NCBI GenBank assembly: GCA_963746155.1
Contig: CAVVAB010000010.1
Span: 62,001-126,000, forward strand
Source of the DNA: AC-32 sp963746155
GTDB taxonomy: Bacteria; Actinomycetota; Thermoleophilia; Gaiellales; Gaiellaceae
Reading direction: 5' to 3'
Length of the DNA stretch: 64,000 bases
Positions 50,720-60,772 of this stretch are shown one piece after another (the stretch's first letter is position 1; the number at the start of each line of letters is the position of its first letter). Made by a program: the position numbers and the translations under genes. The notes under the pieces are model-generated. The model was not told the origin of the DNA. It did no database searches and saw only the letters and a program-made list of their open reading frames with translations.

Positions 50720-52329
50720 CCCGGATCGGCCTGGTCGGCCTCGGCTACTGGGGCCCGAACCTGGCCCGCAACTTCGCCGACCTCGCCGAGCTGCGCTGGG
50801 TCTGCGACTCGTCTCCCGACGCGCTCGAGCGCTATGGGGCGCGGTATCCGAGCACACGGACGACCGCGGACTACGACGAGATGCTCTCCGACCCGGAGCT
50901 GGACGCCGTCGTCGTCGCCACTCCCGCCTCGACGCACTACGAGCTCTCGAAGCGCGCGCTCGAGGCCGGGAAGCACGTCTTCGTCGAGAAGCCGCCGGCG
51001 ACGAGCGCGGACGACGCCGAGGATCTCGTCGCCACCGCCGAGGCCAACGACCTCGTGCTGATGCCCGGCCATCTGCTGCTCTACCACCCCGGCGTGGCGG
51101 CGCTGAAGCGGCTCGTCGACACCGGCGAGCTCGGCGAGGTGCTCTACCTCTACTCGAACCGCCAGAACCTCGGGAAGATCCGCGCCGACGAGAACGCGCT
51201 CTCGTCGCTCGGCGTCCACGACCTCTCGGTGATCCTCTACCTGCTCGACGAGGAGCCCTCCGAGGGCTGGGCGCACGGCAACTCGTACCTCACGCCCGGG
51301 ATCGAGGACGTCGTCTTCTGCTACCTCCGCTTCCCCTCGGGTGTGGTCGCGCACATGCACCTCTCCTGGCTCGACCCGCAGAAGATGCGGCGAATCACCG
51401 TCGTCGGGAAGGAGAAGATGGTCGTCTTCGACGACATGGAGCTGGAGCGCAAGGTGACGATCTTCGAGAAGGGCCCGTGGCAGCCGACCGAGCAGTACGG
51501 CGAGTGGCAGACGCGGACCGGCGACATCTACAGCCCGAAGATCCCGACCGACGAGCCGCTGCGGCTCGAGTGCCGCCACTTCCTCTCGCTGATCGCCGGC
51601 GACGGCGACCCGCTGAAGGCCGCGCGCGACGGGCTCGCCGTCGTGCGGGTGCTCGAACAGCTGCAGGCGTCGCTCGTCGCCACCCCGCGCGTGACCGAGA
51701 TCGCCGAGACCGCGGTCGTCTACCCGGGCACGGTGGTCGGCGAGGGGTGCCGCATCCTCGACTACGCGGTCGTCGGGAAGCAGCCGACGCTCTCGCCCCG
51801 CTCGACCGCGACGCAGGAGGAGCTGCCTCCGCTCGAGCTCGGCGCCGGGACGGTCGTGTCGACGGGCGCGATCGTGTTCGCGGGCACCACGATCGGCGAG
51901 CGCGTGATCGTCGGCGACCAGGCCTGCGTGCGCGAGCGTTGCGCGATCGGCGACGACGTCGTGATCGGCCGCGGCTCGCTGGTCGAGAACGACACGACCG
52001 TCGGCGCCCGCACGAAGATCCAGGCCGACGCCTACGTCACCGCGTACTCCACGCTCGAGGAGGACGTCTTCATCGCCCCGTGCGTCGTGACCACGAACGA
52101 CAACTTCATGGGCCGGACCGAGCAGCGCCACGCGCTGCGGAAGGGTCCGACCATCCGCCGAGGGGCCCGGATCGGAGGAGCCGCGGTGCTGCTGCCCGGG
52201 ATCGAGATCGGCGAGGAGGCGTTCGTCGGCGCGGCCGCAGTCGTGCTGCGCGACGTCCCCGCGCGGGCGGTCATGGTCGGCAACCCGGCACGGCAGATCC
52301 GGGACGTGCCGGCCGAAGAGCTCCTCTAG
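50716..52329 (+). CDS. Gfo/Idh/MocA oxidoreductase fused to a left-handed beta-helix acyltransferase
   Basis: 537 residues from a GTG. Residues 1–325 are a Gfo/Idh/MocA oxidoreductase (RIGLVGLGYWGPNLARNF, ATPASTHYELSKRALEAGK, VEKPPATSADDAEDL, HDLSVILYLL). Residues about 330–537 are hexapeptide repeats of a left-handed beta helix (GTVVGEG, GDDVVIGRGSLVENDTTVG, RRGARIGGAAVLLPGIEIG), ending DVPARAVMVGNPARQIRD. In separate genes these activities are WlbA-type 3-dehydrogenase and WlbB-type N-acetyltransferase, used to make 2,3-diamino sugars. Here one chain holds both, directly after wecC. A 3-aminotransferase of the WlbC type is not in the window. Confidence 0.85.
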   Translation: MTRIGLVGLGYWGPNLARNFADLAELRWVCDSSPDALERYGARYPSTRTTADYDEMLSDPELDAVVVATPASTHYELSKRALEAGKHVFVEKPPATSADDAEDLVATAEANDLVLMPGHLLLYHPGVAALKRLVDTGELGEVLYLYSNRQNLGKIRADENALSSLGVHDLSVILYLLDEEPSEGWAHGNSYLTPGIEDVVFCYLRFPSGVVAHMHLSWLDPQKMRRITVVGKEKMVVFDDMELERKVTIFEKGPWQPTEQYGEWQTRTGDIYSPKIPTDEPLRLECRHFLSLIAGDGDPLKAARDGLAVVRVLEQLQASLVATPRVTEIAETAVVYPGTVVGEGCRILDYAVVGKQPTLSPRSTATQEELPPLELGAGTVVSTGAIVFAGTTIGERVIVGDQACVRERCAIGDDVVIGRGSLVENDTTVGARTKIQADAYVTAYSTLEEDVFIAPCVVTTNDNFMGRTEQRHALRKGPTIRRGARIGGAAVLLPGIEIGEEAFVGAAAVVLRDVPARAVMVGNPARQIRDVPAEELL

Positions 52330-53771
52330 AAGCGTTTGATCCGCAGCCAGTACGACCCGGAGTCGGGCCTGACCGCCGAGACCTGGAGCGAGAACCAACC
52401 GGTCTGCGTCGCGCGATAGCTCAGCCGCTCCGGATCGCCGACCGAATGGACAGAGCGCGCGGCCCGGAACCAGTTGCTCGAGCCAGCGAGCGAGTCGAGG
52501 CCCGGCCGCCAGAGATTGAGCGAGATGTCGACGTTCGGCGTCGGGCCCGTCACGACGGAGACGCGCTGGCCACGCTTGAGCTTGATTCGGTAGACGTCGT
52601 TCGGATCGTCCCAGTAGTCGATCGTGGCGCGGAAGCGCGACTTCTTGCCGCGGACCTTGTGGCCGGTCACGATGTCGTCGTTGGGCTCGAAGTGGTCTCG
52701 GACGGGCACGCGCTTCGTCCGCAGCGCCCGCACGGCCGCGCTGATGTCCAGCTTCCCCCAGCCCGACAGCGCGTCCCGGCTGCCCGAGCAGCCCCCGCAC
52801 CCGTTGCCGGGAGTGGCGAGGGTGGCGGTCCGCTCGATCAGCGTCGAGACCTGGTCCGGGCTCAGCGAGGGCCGCATCGCGAACAGGGTCGCCGCGGCCG
52901 CGCTCACCTGGGGAGCCGAGAACGACGTCCCGGACGCGTGGCGGTACTCCTTCGGGCCGCAGCTCGAGTAGCCCTGCTCGTCGCAGCTCGAGTACTTGGC
53001 GGTCATCGGCCGCGGGAACAGCGAGAGCATGTCCTCGCCCGGCGCGATCACGTCGACGTAGACCTCGTCGCGGTTCGAGAACGAGGAGACGTCGCCGCTG
53101 CGGTTGTACGAGCCGACGCCGAGGACATGCGGCAGCGCAGCCGGGAAGCTCGCGTAGCGCCACGGCTTCGTCGGCGCGTAGGTGTTGTTGCCGACCGCGG
53201 CCACGACGAGCGCACCGGCGGCGGTCGCGTAGTTGACCGCGCGCTGCTCGATCCGGGAGAAGCCGGTGTTACCCGAGTCCTCCGGGTCGCGGACGCTGCC
53301 GAGGCTGACGTTGATCACCCTCGCGCCACGCTTGACCGCCCACCTGATCGCGCGGGCCTCGGCCTTCGGGGAGACGGTCCCGTCGTCGTCCCGGACGACC
53401 TTCGCGACGAGCAGCCGCGCTGAGGGTGCGAGACCCGCGATCCCGCGGCCGTTGTCGACCGCAGCCGCGATCTCGCCCGCCACGAACGTGCCGTGGCCCT
53501 GGACGTCCGCAAGCGGCCCGCCGACGAAGCTGCGAGCGGCCAGGACGCGACCCTGCAGCTCGGGGTGAGAGAGGTCGATTCCGGAGTCGATCACCGCGAC
53601 GCGCACCGGGCGCAGCGCCGAGAGCACGTTGAATGCCTCGAAGGCGCGGTCCTGGTCGACATACCACTGCTTGGGAAGCAGCGGGTCGTTCGGGCTGAAG
53701 GACGCCTGCGCCGCAACCGGGGCTCCGAGCGCGAGCGCCGCCGCGCCCGCGGCGAGGATCCACCGCTTCAC
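52326..53771 (-). CDS. Secreted subtilisin-like S8 serine peptidase
   Basis: 481 residues with a signal peptide (about 1–24). Catalytic triad: Asp in AVIDSGIDLSHPEL, His in DVQGHGTFVAGEIA and Ser in HASGTSFSAPQVSAAA. The oxyanion Asn lies in VVAAVGNNTY. After the peptidase (about 55–345) a C-terminal domain (about 365–480) resembles the PPC fold with HFEPNDDI and WFSLQVSAVRPDSGSYWLRI. Its ATG overlaps the stop of the SpoIID-like gene upstream, so the two are co-expressed. It converges on the acyltransferase fusion, and the stops overlap by 4 nt. Confidence 0.9.
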   Translation of the reverse strand: MKRWILAAGAAALALGAPVAAQASFSPNDPLLPKQWYVDQDRAFEAFNVLSALRPVRVAVIDSGIDLSHPELQGRVLAARSFVGGPLADVQGHGTFVAGEIAAAVDNGRGIAGLAPSARLLVAKVVRDDDGTVSPKAEARAIRWAVKRGARVINVSLGSVRDPEDSGNTGFSRIEQRAVNYATAAGALVVAAVGNNTYAPTKPWRYASFPAALPHVLGVGSYNRSGDVSSFSNRDEVYVDVIAPGEDMLSLFPRPMTAKYSSCDEQGYSSCGPKEYRHASGTSFSAPQVSAAAATLFAMRPSLSPDQVSTLIERTATLATPGNGCGGCSGSRDALSGWGKLDISAAVRALRTKRVPVRDHFEPNDDIVTGHKVRGKKSRFRATIDYWDDPNDVYRIKLKRGQRVSVVTGPTPNVDISLNLWRPGLDSLAGSSNWFRAARSVHSVGDPERLSYRATQTGWFSLQVSAVRPDSGSYWLRIKRF

Positions 53772-55423
53772 GGCGTCACCGTCAGCGTGGCGGAGAGGCC
53801 GATCGCGAACCCGTGGCCGAGGGTGACCCGGGCGCGGTAGCTGCCGGGAGTCAGGTTGACGGACGCTGCGAACGCGCCCTGCGCGTCGGTCGTCGTGCTC
53901 GAGACGGTCTCCCAGCCGGACGCGCCGAGCCGCTGGACCTGAACGGACGCGCCCGTCATCGCCGGGCGGGCCGTGCCGGTGACCGTCACCGCGTCAGCGG
54001 CTGCGGCGAGCTGCACGAGCGGCGCGACGGCCACCCGGACGACGCCGCTCCGGAAGCCGCCGCCCTCGAGCCGGTAGTCGGTCGTAGCTTTGGGCGCCAC
54101 GCGCGGGCCGAGCACACCGCTCTTCGCGGCGAGCGGGCCGACGCGCTTCCACTTCCCGCCGTAGACGCGCGACTCGAGCATGATCTTGCGCACGCCGCGC
54201 GCCGTCCCGACGAGCTTCAGCTTCGAGCCGAAGACGATCGCCCCGGTCGGGTTGGTGAGGTTCAGGAGCCCGAGGCGGAACCACGTCGAGCGCAGTCCCA
54301 GCACCGAGCGCACCGACGAGCCCTTGACGGTCTTCGTGCCCTTCGTCCCCGTGAACGTCAGTGTCCGAACGCGGCCGGACGAGCTGACATTGGCGCGGTA
54401 GTCGGTGATGCTCCCGGGAACGCCCAGGCGCCTCGCCAGCTTCGACGCGCCGAACCGCAACGGACCCCAGTTGTGGTACGGCGAAAGCGTGTCGTAGGGG
54501 TCCTTGACCGAGACCAGGTACGGAATCGGGTCGGAGGTCGGCCACACGTCCTGCACGTTGGCCGTCTTGCCGCCCGAGCTCGACGAGAAGTAGGTCACAG
54601 CAGGCTGGTCGTCATAGAGAACCACCTGACCCGCAGTCTCGGTGACGGCGGCCACGGCGCTCGGCGATTCGGCCGCGATTCCGCCATAGACCTGGCTGCG
54701 CGTGTCGTTGTAGAGGTCGAAGGTGCCCGATGTCTTCCTCTGGGCAAGCGCGAAGGTGCGAGCGGCGACGGCTTGCGCGGCGAGCGCCTCGGCCGGCCAG
54801 CGGTCGGGCATCTCCGATCCGACGACGCCGCGGAGGTACGACTCGAGCCCGACGACGTTCACGATCTGGAGAGCGGAGCCGACGACCTGGAGGCGCAGCG
54901 ATCCGCGATAGCCGCGGCCACCGAGCGAGAGCGGTTGACTCCCGGGCGCGAAGACGAGCGGGCCCGGAAGTGCCGTCAGTGCGTTGGCCGGGGACAGCCG
55001 CACTTTCAAGCCCGGCCCGATTCGCTGCACACCGGCAGTGAGCTTGTGGCTCTTGCCCGCTCCGTCCACGACGGTGTAAGCCGAGTGCGACGAGATCACG
55101 GCGCGCTTCGCCCCAGCGGCAAGCAGCACGCGCACCTTCTTGACGGGCGCATCGCCGAGGGTCGTCCCCGGGTAGTAGTGGGCGACGATCTTGTCCCAGC
55201 TCCAGCCGTGCAGCGCGTAGCCGTACGCGCCGTACTGCGCGAGGCCGACGCCGTGGCCCCAGCCGTGGCCCGTGACGAAGATGACCGGCAGCGGTTGTGC
55301 GCGGGCCACCTTGACCGCGCGCGGACCGGTCCCTCCGGGCCGTGTCGAGACGTGCTGGACCGGGGCACTCACGGAAGTGAGCCCCAGTGCGGCGAGAAAG
55401 GCTGCTGCGACTTTGCTGACCAT
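53768..55423 (-). CDS. Secreted SpoIID/LytB-domain protein
   Basis: 551 residues from the ATG at 55423, chosen because a good signal peptide (MVSKVAAAFLAALGLTSVSA) begins there, not at the upstream ATG. The SpoIID/LytB domain (about 60–330) has GHGWGHGVGLAQYGAYGYA, the VVGLESYLRGVVGSEMPDRW stretch and AVAARTFALAQR. A C-terminal region of two Ig-like or FN3-like segments follows (PAMTGASVQVQRLGA and GYTVR-like). SpoIID is a lytic transglycosylase-like enzyme acting on peptidoglycan glycans. There is no spoIIP/M neighbour, so wall remodelling outside sporulation is likelier. The S8 peptidase follows directly. Confidence 0.88.
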   Translation of the reverse strand: MVSKVAAAFLAALGLTSVSAPVQHVSTRPGGTGPRAVKVARAQPLPVIFVTGHGWGHGVGLAQYGAYGYALHGWSWDKIVAHYYPGTTLGDAPVKKVRVLLAAGAKRAVISSHSAYTVVDGAGKSHKLTAGVQRIGPGLKVRLSPANALTALPGPLVFAPGSQPLSLGGRGYRGSLRLQVVGSALQIVNVVGLESYLRGVVGSEMPDRWPAEALAAQAVAARTFALAQRKTSGTFDLYNDTRSQVYGGIAAESPSAVAAVTETAGQVVLYDDQPAVTYFSSSSGGKTANVQDVWPTSDPIPYLVSVKDPYDTLSPYHNWGPLRFGASKLARRLGVPGSITDYRANVSSSGRVRTLTFTGTKGTKTVKGSSVRSVLGLRSTWFRLGLLNLTNPTGAIVFGSKLKLVGTARGVRKIMLESRVYGGKWKRVGPLAAKSGVLGPRVAPKATTDYRLEGGGFRSGVVRVAVAPLVQLAAAADAVTVTGTARPAMTGASVQVQRLGASGWETVSSTTTDAQGAFAASVNLTPGSYRARVTLGHGFAIGLSATLTVTP

Positions 55424-55545
55424 CGGCCTTGACCTGAGCCTGGAGGACGCGTACCGGCCCGGTTGGCCGGCCGCAGCCAGGGTCTGAGGGTAGCGCACTC
55501 ATGTGCGGAATTCCTCGTTTCTTTACAGATCGCCCATCACTCCGC

Positions 55546-56556
55546 ATGATCCGGCGGGTGAGGGTTCTCGTAACCGGGGCTGCGGGCTTCATCGGCTCGA
55601 ACTTCGTCCGCTACTGGCTGGAACGGCGGCCGGACGACCACGTCGTCGCGTACGACCTGCTCACGTACGCGGGAAACCGCGAGAGCCTGGCCGACGTCGA
55701 CGACCGGATCGTCTTCGTCCAGGGCGACATCGCCGACTTCGAGCTCGCGGAGAAGACGCTCCGCGACGAGGAGATCGGCGTGATCGTCAACTTCGCCGCC
55801 GAGTCCCACAACTCGCTGGCCGTCGTCGACCCTGGCCGCTTCTTCCAGACGAACGTGATCGGGACGCAGACGCTGCTGGAGGCCGCGCGGCGCTGCGAGG
55901 TCGAGCGCTTCCACCACGTCTCGACCTGCGAGGTCTACGGCGACCTCCCGCTCGACTCGGGCGAGGCGTTCACCGAGGACTCGCCGTACCAGCCGCGCAC
56001 GCCCTACAACGCGTCCAAGGCCGGCGCCGACCACGCGGTCCGCGCCTACTTCGAGACCTACGGCCTGCCGGTCACGATCACCAACTGCGCGAACAACTAC
56101 GGGCCGTACCAGTTCCCGGAGAAGGTGATCCCGCTCTTCGTCTCCAACGCGGTCGACGACAAGCCGCTGCCGCTCTACGCCTCGACGCAGAACCGGCGCG
56201 AGTGGCTCCACGTCCTCGACCACTGCCGCGCGATCGAGCTCGTCCTCGACCGCGGCGAGCCCGGCGAGACCTACAACGTCGGCTCAGGGGTCGAGCGGTC
56301 GATCGAGCAGATCGCCAACGCCGTGCTCGAGCTGACCGGCAAGCCCGCGACGCTGAAGACGATCGTCCCCGACCGGCCTGGCCACGACCGGCGCTACCTG
56401 CTCGATTCGACGCGGATCCGCGAGCGGCTGGGCTGGCGCGACGAGATCGCCTGGGAGGACGGCATCGCACAGACGGTCCAGTGGTACGTCGACAACCGCG
56501 ACTGGTGGGAGCCGCTCCGCGAGCGGGCTCCGGTCGACGAAGCGGCCTGGCGCTAG
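55546..56556 (+). CDS. rmlB: dTDP-glucose 4,6-dehydratase
   Basis: 336 residues. Extended SDR: VLVTGAAGFIGSNFVRYWL, FAAESHNS, the catalytic YNASK with Thr in STCEVYGD, and NNYGPYQFPEKVIPL. The HNS in place of the usual HVDRS keeps the Asn/Ser motif only partly. It makes dTDP-4-keto-6-deoxyglucose. The start is taken as ATG 55546. GTG 55558 gives the usual MRVLVTG start, and an ATG at 55501 with a GAGGG site upstream would add 15 more residues. It is transcribed opposite to and converges on rmlD. Confidence 0.9.
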   Translation: MIRRVRVLVTGAAGFIGSNFVRYWLERRPDDHVVAYDLLTYAGNRESLADVDDRIVFVQGDIADFELAEKTLRDEEIGVIVNFAAESHNSLAVVDPGRFFQTNVIGTQTLLEAARRCEVERFHHVSTCEVYGDLPLDSGEAFTEDSPYQPRTPYNASKAGADHAVRAYFETYGLPVTITNCANNYGPYQFPEKVIPLFVSNAVDDKPLPLYASTQNRREWLHVLDHCRAIELVLDRGEPGETYNVGSGVERSIEQIANAVLELTGKPATLKTIVPDRPGHDRRYLLDSTRIRERLGWRDEIAWEDGIAQTVQWYVDNRDWWEPLRERAPVDEAAWR

Positions 56557-57323
56557 AGCCGAGAAAGACAGGCGCGCAGACCTTCGCGCCAGTGGGGTAG
56601 TCGGGGGGCTCCCTCGCGCTCGCTGCGAAGGACCGAGTACGCCGGCCTCGGTGCCGGGCGGCCCAACTCCTCGGTCGTGATCTCGCGCACGCGGCAGTCG
56701 AGGCCGGCCTCCTCGAAGATCGCGCGGGCGAACTCCGCCCATGAGCACTCGCCCTCGGCCGCGACGTGCCAGACGCCGCCCGGCAGCTCGAGCAGCTCAC
56801 GCGTCGCCTCGGCGAGATGGCCGACGTACGTGGGACAGCCGACCTGGTCGGCGACGACGCTCACCTCGTCCCGCTCTTCTCCGAGCGCCAGCATCGTGCG
56901 GACGAAGTTCTTGCCGGTCCAGCCGAAGAGCCACGAGCTGCGGACGATCCAGCCGTCACGCACCTCGCGCTCGCCGGCGAGCTTCGTCCTCGCATAGACG
57001 CCGAGCGGGCTCGGCTCGTCCGACTCGACGTACGGCTCGCCCTTGCGCCCGTCGAAGACGTAGTCCGTCGAGTAGTAGAGGACGGGGACGCCGAGCGCGA
57101 CGACGTTGCGCGTGCCGACGACGTTCACCGCCTCGGCCCCGACGGGGTCAGCCTCGGCACCGTCCACGTCCGTCCAGGCGGCCGTGTGGAGCACCAAGTA
57201 ACAGTCTGTTACTAAGTCGATGGGCCACGTCACGTCGAGCTCGTCGCGGGTCCGTGCGTCGGCGTCCGGGAAGACCTCGCGCAGCGCGACGCCGAGCTGC
57301 CCGCCCGCGCCCGTTATGAGCAC
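56553..57323 (-). CDS. rmlD: dTDP-4-dehydrorhamnose reductase
   Basis: 256 residues from a GTG at 57323 that lies inside the 3' end of rmlC (10-nt overlap). RmlD landmarks: VLITGAGGQLGVALREVF, HTAAWTDVDGAE, YYSTDYVFDGRKGEPY, and GVYARTKLAGEREV with the catalytic Tyr/Lys. It reduces dTDP-4-keto-rhamnose to dTDP-rhamnose with NAD(P)H. The last residues RACLSRL overlap the rmlB stop convergently by 4 nt. Confidence 0.9.
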   Translation of the reverse strand: MLITGAGGQLGVALREVFPDADARTRDELDVTWPIDLVTDCYLVLHTAAWTDVDGAEADPVGAEAVNVVGTRNVVALGVPVLYYSTDYVFDGRKGEPYVESDEPSPLGVYARTKLAGEREVRDGWIVRSSWLFGWTGKNFVRTMLALGEERDEVSVVADQVGCPTYVGHLAEATRELLELPGGVWHVAAEGECSWAEFARAIFEEAGLDCRVREITTEELGRPAPRPAYSVLRSEREGAPRLPHWREGLRACLSRL

Positions 57324-57781
57324 GCGGCGAGGTCGCGCTCGGAGAGGATCGGCGACTCGGTGCTCCAGAGGTGCTTCACGCGCGGATCGGCCCAGCAGAG
57401 CCCGTGCTCGTCCGGGTCGGCCGGGTCGTACTCCTCGGTGACGTGGTAGAGGAAGAGGCAGTCGGTGAGCGCCTCGTAGCCGTGCGCGTGGTGGCCGGGG
57501 ACGTAGACGGCGACCGGGTTCTCGTCCCCGATGTCCTCGCTGAAGGCCTCGCCCGACTCGCGGTCGAGGACGACCACGCGAACCATCCCGCGCAGGCACG
57601 CGAAGAGGTCGTCCTGCCCGCGCTCGTGGTAGTGGAGGCCGCGGATCACGCCCTGGCGCGAGAAGACGAGGTTCGACTGGCGCACCTCCTTCGGCAGGCC
57701 CGACGCGCGCATCAGCTCCGAGAACCAGCCGCGCTCGTCCTCGAACCGCGTCAGCGGGATCACCTGGATGCCGTCGATCAT
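57314..57781 (-). CDS. rmlC: dTDP-4-dehydrorhamnose 3,5-epimerase-like protein
   Basis: 155 residues from the ATG at 57781. RmlC cupin fold: TRFEDERGWFSELMR, the catalytic-His strand GVIRGLHYHERGQDDLF, the VVLDRESGEAFSED strand and the PGHHAHGYEALTD segment. It is shorter than the usual 180–190 residues. RmlC epimerises C3 and C5 of dTDP-4-keto-6-deoxyglucose. The start overlaps the rmlA stop (ATGA). RmlC-like variants making other deoxy sugars cannot be excluded. Confidence 0.88.
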   Translation of the reverse strand: MIDGIQVIPLTRFEDERGWFSELMRASGLPKEVRQSNLVFSRQGVIRGLHYHERGQDDLFACLRGMVRVVVLDRESGEAFSEDIGDENPVAVYVPGHHAHGYEALTDCLFLYHVTEEYDPADPDEHGLCWADPRVKHLWSTESPILSERDLAACS

Positions 57782-58538
57782 GCGTCGCCCTTGTTGGCGC
57801 CGTTCGCGCGGACGAAGTCGTTGACCTCGTAGTAGGCGTCGATCGACTCGCCCGCGTCGCCCCAGAAGCCGTCGAGCACGTCGTACTCCATCTGGCCCTC
57901 GCCGACGTACCAGTTGTTCACGTCCGTGATCTCGAGCTCGCCGCGGCCGGACGGCTCGAGCGTCGGGCAGCACGTCCCAGACCTGCTCGTCGTAGAAGTA
58001 GATCCCCGTGACCGCGTACTCGCTCGGCGGCTCGTCCGGCTTCTCGACGATCCGGACGACGCGCTCGCCGTCGAGCTCCGCGACGCCGAGGTGGCGCAGG
58101 TGCTCGGGCTCGTCCAGGTGCGCGAGCAGGATCCGCCCGCCGCGCTCCTGGGCGCCGGAAGTTCTCGACCGCGGGCGCGAGCGAGCGCTCGACGACGTTG
58201 TCGGCGAGCATGACCACGATCCGATCGCCTCGGCCGAAGCGCTCCGCGAGGCCGAGCGCCTCCGCGATCCCGCCCGGCCGATCCTGGTAGGCGTAGAAGA
58301 GCCGGTCGATCCCGTACTCGTGCCCGTTGCCGAGCAGTCGGAAGAACTCGCCCGCATGCGTCCCGCCGGTCACGAGCATCAGCTCGGTGACGCCCGCCTT
58401 GACGAGCGCCTCGATCGCGTAGTTCACCATCGGCCGGTCGTAGATCGGCAGCAGGTGCTTGTTGGTGATCCGCGTCAGCGGGTGCAGCCGGGTGCCGCTC
58501 CCGCCAGCCAGGATCACGCCCTTGAGCGACCGTTCCAT
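57778..58538 (-). CDS. rmlA: Glucose-1-phosphate thymidylyltransferase (two apparent +1 indels)
   Basis: 252 residues after correction. The nucleotidyltransferase signature GVILAGGSGTRLHPLT is at the N-terminus. Later, LPIYDRPMVNYAIEAL, VMLADNVVERSLAPAVE and IVEKPDEPPSEYAVTG fit the short RmlA type. The frame shifts near 58157–58160 (CC/GG) and 57963–57966 (CCC). Removing one base at each gives GGRILLAHLDEPEHL and LEPSGRGELEITDVNNWY. It joins glucose-1-phosphate with dTTP to give dTDP-glucose. The order rmlA-rmlC-rmlD forms one unit. Confidence 0.88.
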
Positions 58539-58559
58539 CGGGCGGGGATGCTACGAGGT

Positions 58560-60742
58560 CTAGCGCCCTGCCGGGCGGAGCGCGGGCTTGTGCGCCGGCT
58601 CGAGCGGCGACGGCCGGACGCGCATGACTCGGGCCATGCGCTCGGGGAGCCACCAGTTCCAGCGGCCGAAGAGCGCCATCAGCGACGGGACGAGCAGCGC
58701 GCGCACGATCGTCGCGTCCAGGAAGATCGCGACCGCCAGGCCGAAGCCGAACTCCTGCAGGCCGAGCACGCGTCCCGCGATGAACCCGGAGAACGCGGCC
58801 ACCATCACGATCGCGGCCGCGGTCACGATCCGGCCGGTGCGCTCGAGCCCGAGCGCGACCGCGCGGGTGTTGTCCTTCGTCTCGTCCCAGGCCTCGCGCA
58901 TGCGCGTGACCAGGAAGACCTCGTAGTCCATCGAGAGGCCGAACAGCATCGCGAACAGGAAGATCGGGATCCACGCCTCGATCTGCGGGTACTGGTAGAG
59001 GCCCCACGCATCGCTGCCGGCGCCCCACTTGAAGACCGCGACGAGCGCCCCGTAGGCGGCGGCCACCGAGAGCAGGTTCAGCAGCACCGCCTTCAGCGGC
59101 AGCAGGAGCGAGCGGAAGGCACGCATCAGCAGCAGGTAGGTCAGCCCGAGCACCCCGAGCACGAGCCACGGGAAGACGGCGTACGAGCGGTCGATGAAGT
59201 CCACGCCCTGCGGCGGACCGCCCCCGGCGAGCACGCGGACGTTCTCGGGCCAGCCCACCTCCGGGATGATCGTCGCCGCGCAGCGTGCGGACGAACTTCT
59301 GCGCCGGCTCGTCGCCGTACTCGTGCACGCCCGCGATCACGATCTGCGCGTACTGGCCGCTCGGGTCGATGAACGGCGGCGCCGGCCGGTAGCGGACGAA
59401 GCGCACCTCCGGGTCGCTTGCTCACGTCCGTCACGAACGTCTGGATCGACTGCTGCACCGCCGGATCGGCCGCGCCGCCCGGCTTGCCGGTGTCGACGAT
59501 CACCTGCGTCGGCGAGAGCGCACCCGCTCCGACCGCGCCCTTGAGGATGTCGAAGCCGTGCACGGCCTGCGGGTGGCGCGGGATCCCCTCGGCCGAGCCC
59601 GGCGTCAGCTGGAGCCAGAAGGCCGGGACCGCGAGCAGGAGCATGAACGTCGTCCCGCCGACCAGGAAGAGGATCGGCCGCTGCATGATCGAGCTCGCCA
59701 GGCGCTCCCAGTACCCGCGGCTCTCGGCCTGCTTCTTCGTTCGGCCGAAGACGGGGATCCGCCGCACGCCCCCGCGCCCGTAGATCGAGAGCAGCGCGGG
59801 CTGCAGCGTCACGGCCGCGGCGATCGAGACGAGCGGGATGAGGAAGCCGCCGATGCCCATCGAGCGCATGAACGGCGAGGGCATGAAGAGCAGCAGCGCG
59901 AGCCCGATCGCGACCGTCGCCCCCGAGAAGACGACCGCGCGGCCGGCGGTCTCCATCGTGCGGACGATCGCGTCGTCCTTCGAGCCGTTGCGCTCGACCT
60001 CCTCGCGGAAGCGGTAGACGATCAGCAGCGAGTAGTCGATCGCGATCCCCAGCCCGATCAGCTGGACGAGGTTCGTCACGTACGTCGCCATCGTGATCTG
60101 GTGGGCGAAGCCGTAGACGATCCCGAGCGTGCCCATGATCGTGCACGCGGCGAAGAGCAGCGGGATCGTGACCGCCCCCGAGAGCCCGAAGACGAACAGC
60201 AGGATCACGCAGCGCGATCGGGATCGCGATCAGGAACTCGCCCTTCTTCAGGTCCTCGTTGAAGATCGGGTCGAGGTCGTGCTGGATCGCGGCCTGGCCG
60301 GTCACGTACGGCGTGAACGCCGTGGCCATGCGGCAGCGTCGTCCAGGATCTTGTTCGTGTAGCCCTTCGCCTTGGCGAGGTCGAGCGTCGAGACGATGTC
60401 GCCGTAGAGGACGTGGTCGCTGCCCTGGACAAGCGGCCGCGCCTCGCCGCTCGGGACCTGCTCGGCAGCTCGCGCCATCCCGGCCTGCAGCCGGGCGCGC
60501 TGGGCAGGATCGGACGCGTCCGGGACCGTGAAGACGACCGTGAACGCGCCGTCGCTGCGGTCGCCGTAGTGCTTCTCGAGGATCGCGCGAGCCCGCTCGG
60601 AGTCGGTGCCGGGCATCGTGAACGTGTTCGAGAGGAGGTCCGGGAGCTTGCTGCTCGCGTAACCGCCCGCGACCAGGATCACGGCCCAGATCGCGACCAC
60701 CAGCCAGCGATTGCGTAGCATCAGCCGGGTCCAGCGTTCCAC
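58560..60742 (-). CDS. MMPL family transporter (five apparent +1 indels)
   Basis: 725 residues after correction, the usual MMPL size. GTG start at 60742, preceded by AAGGAGG with 10-nt spacing. Twelve membrane helices are in two groups. Landmarks include YVTGQAAIQHDLDP, GLGIAIDYSLLIVYRFREE with the conserved Asp/Tyr pair, and the second-half FGLSMDYEVFLVTRMREAW. The frame shifts near 60340 and 60315, then 60208, 59412 and 59275. Each is one extra base, and several lie in GG/CC runs. MMPL proteins export lipids or other hydrophobic molecules using the proton gradient. A two-box operator-like region lies upstream. Confidence 0.85.
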
Positions 60743-60772
60743 TGCGGCGGCACCCTCCTTCGCAGTGCGATA

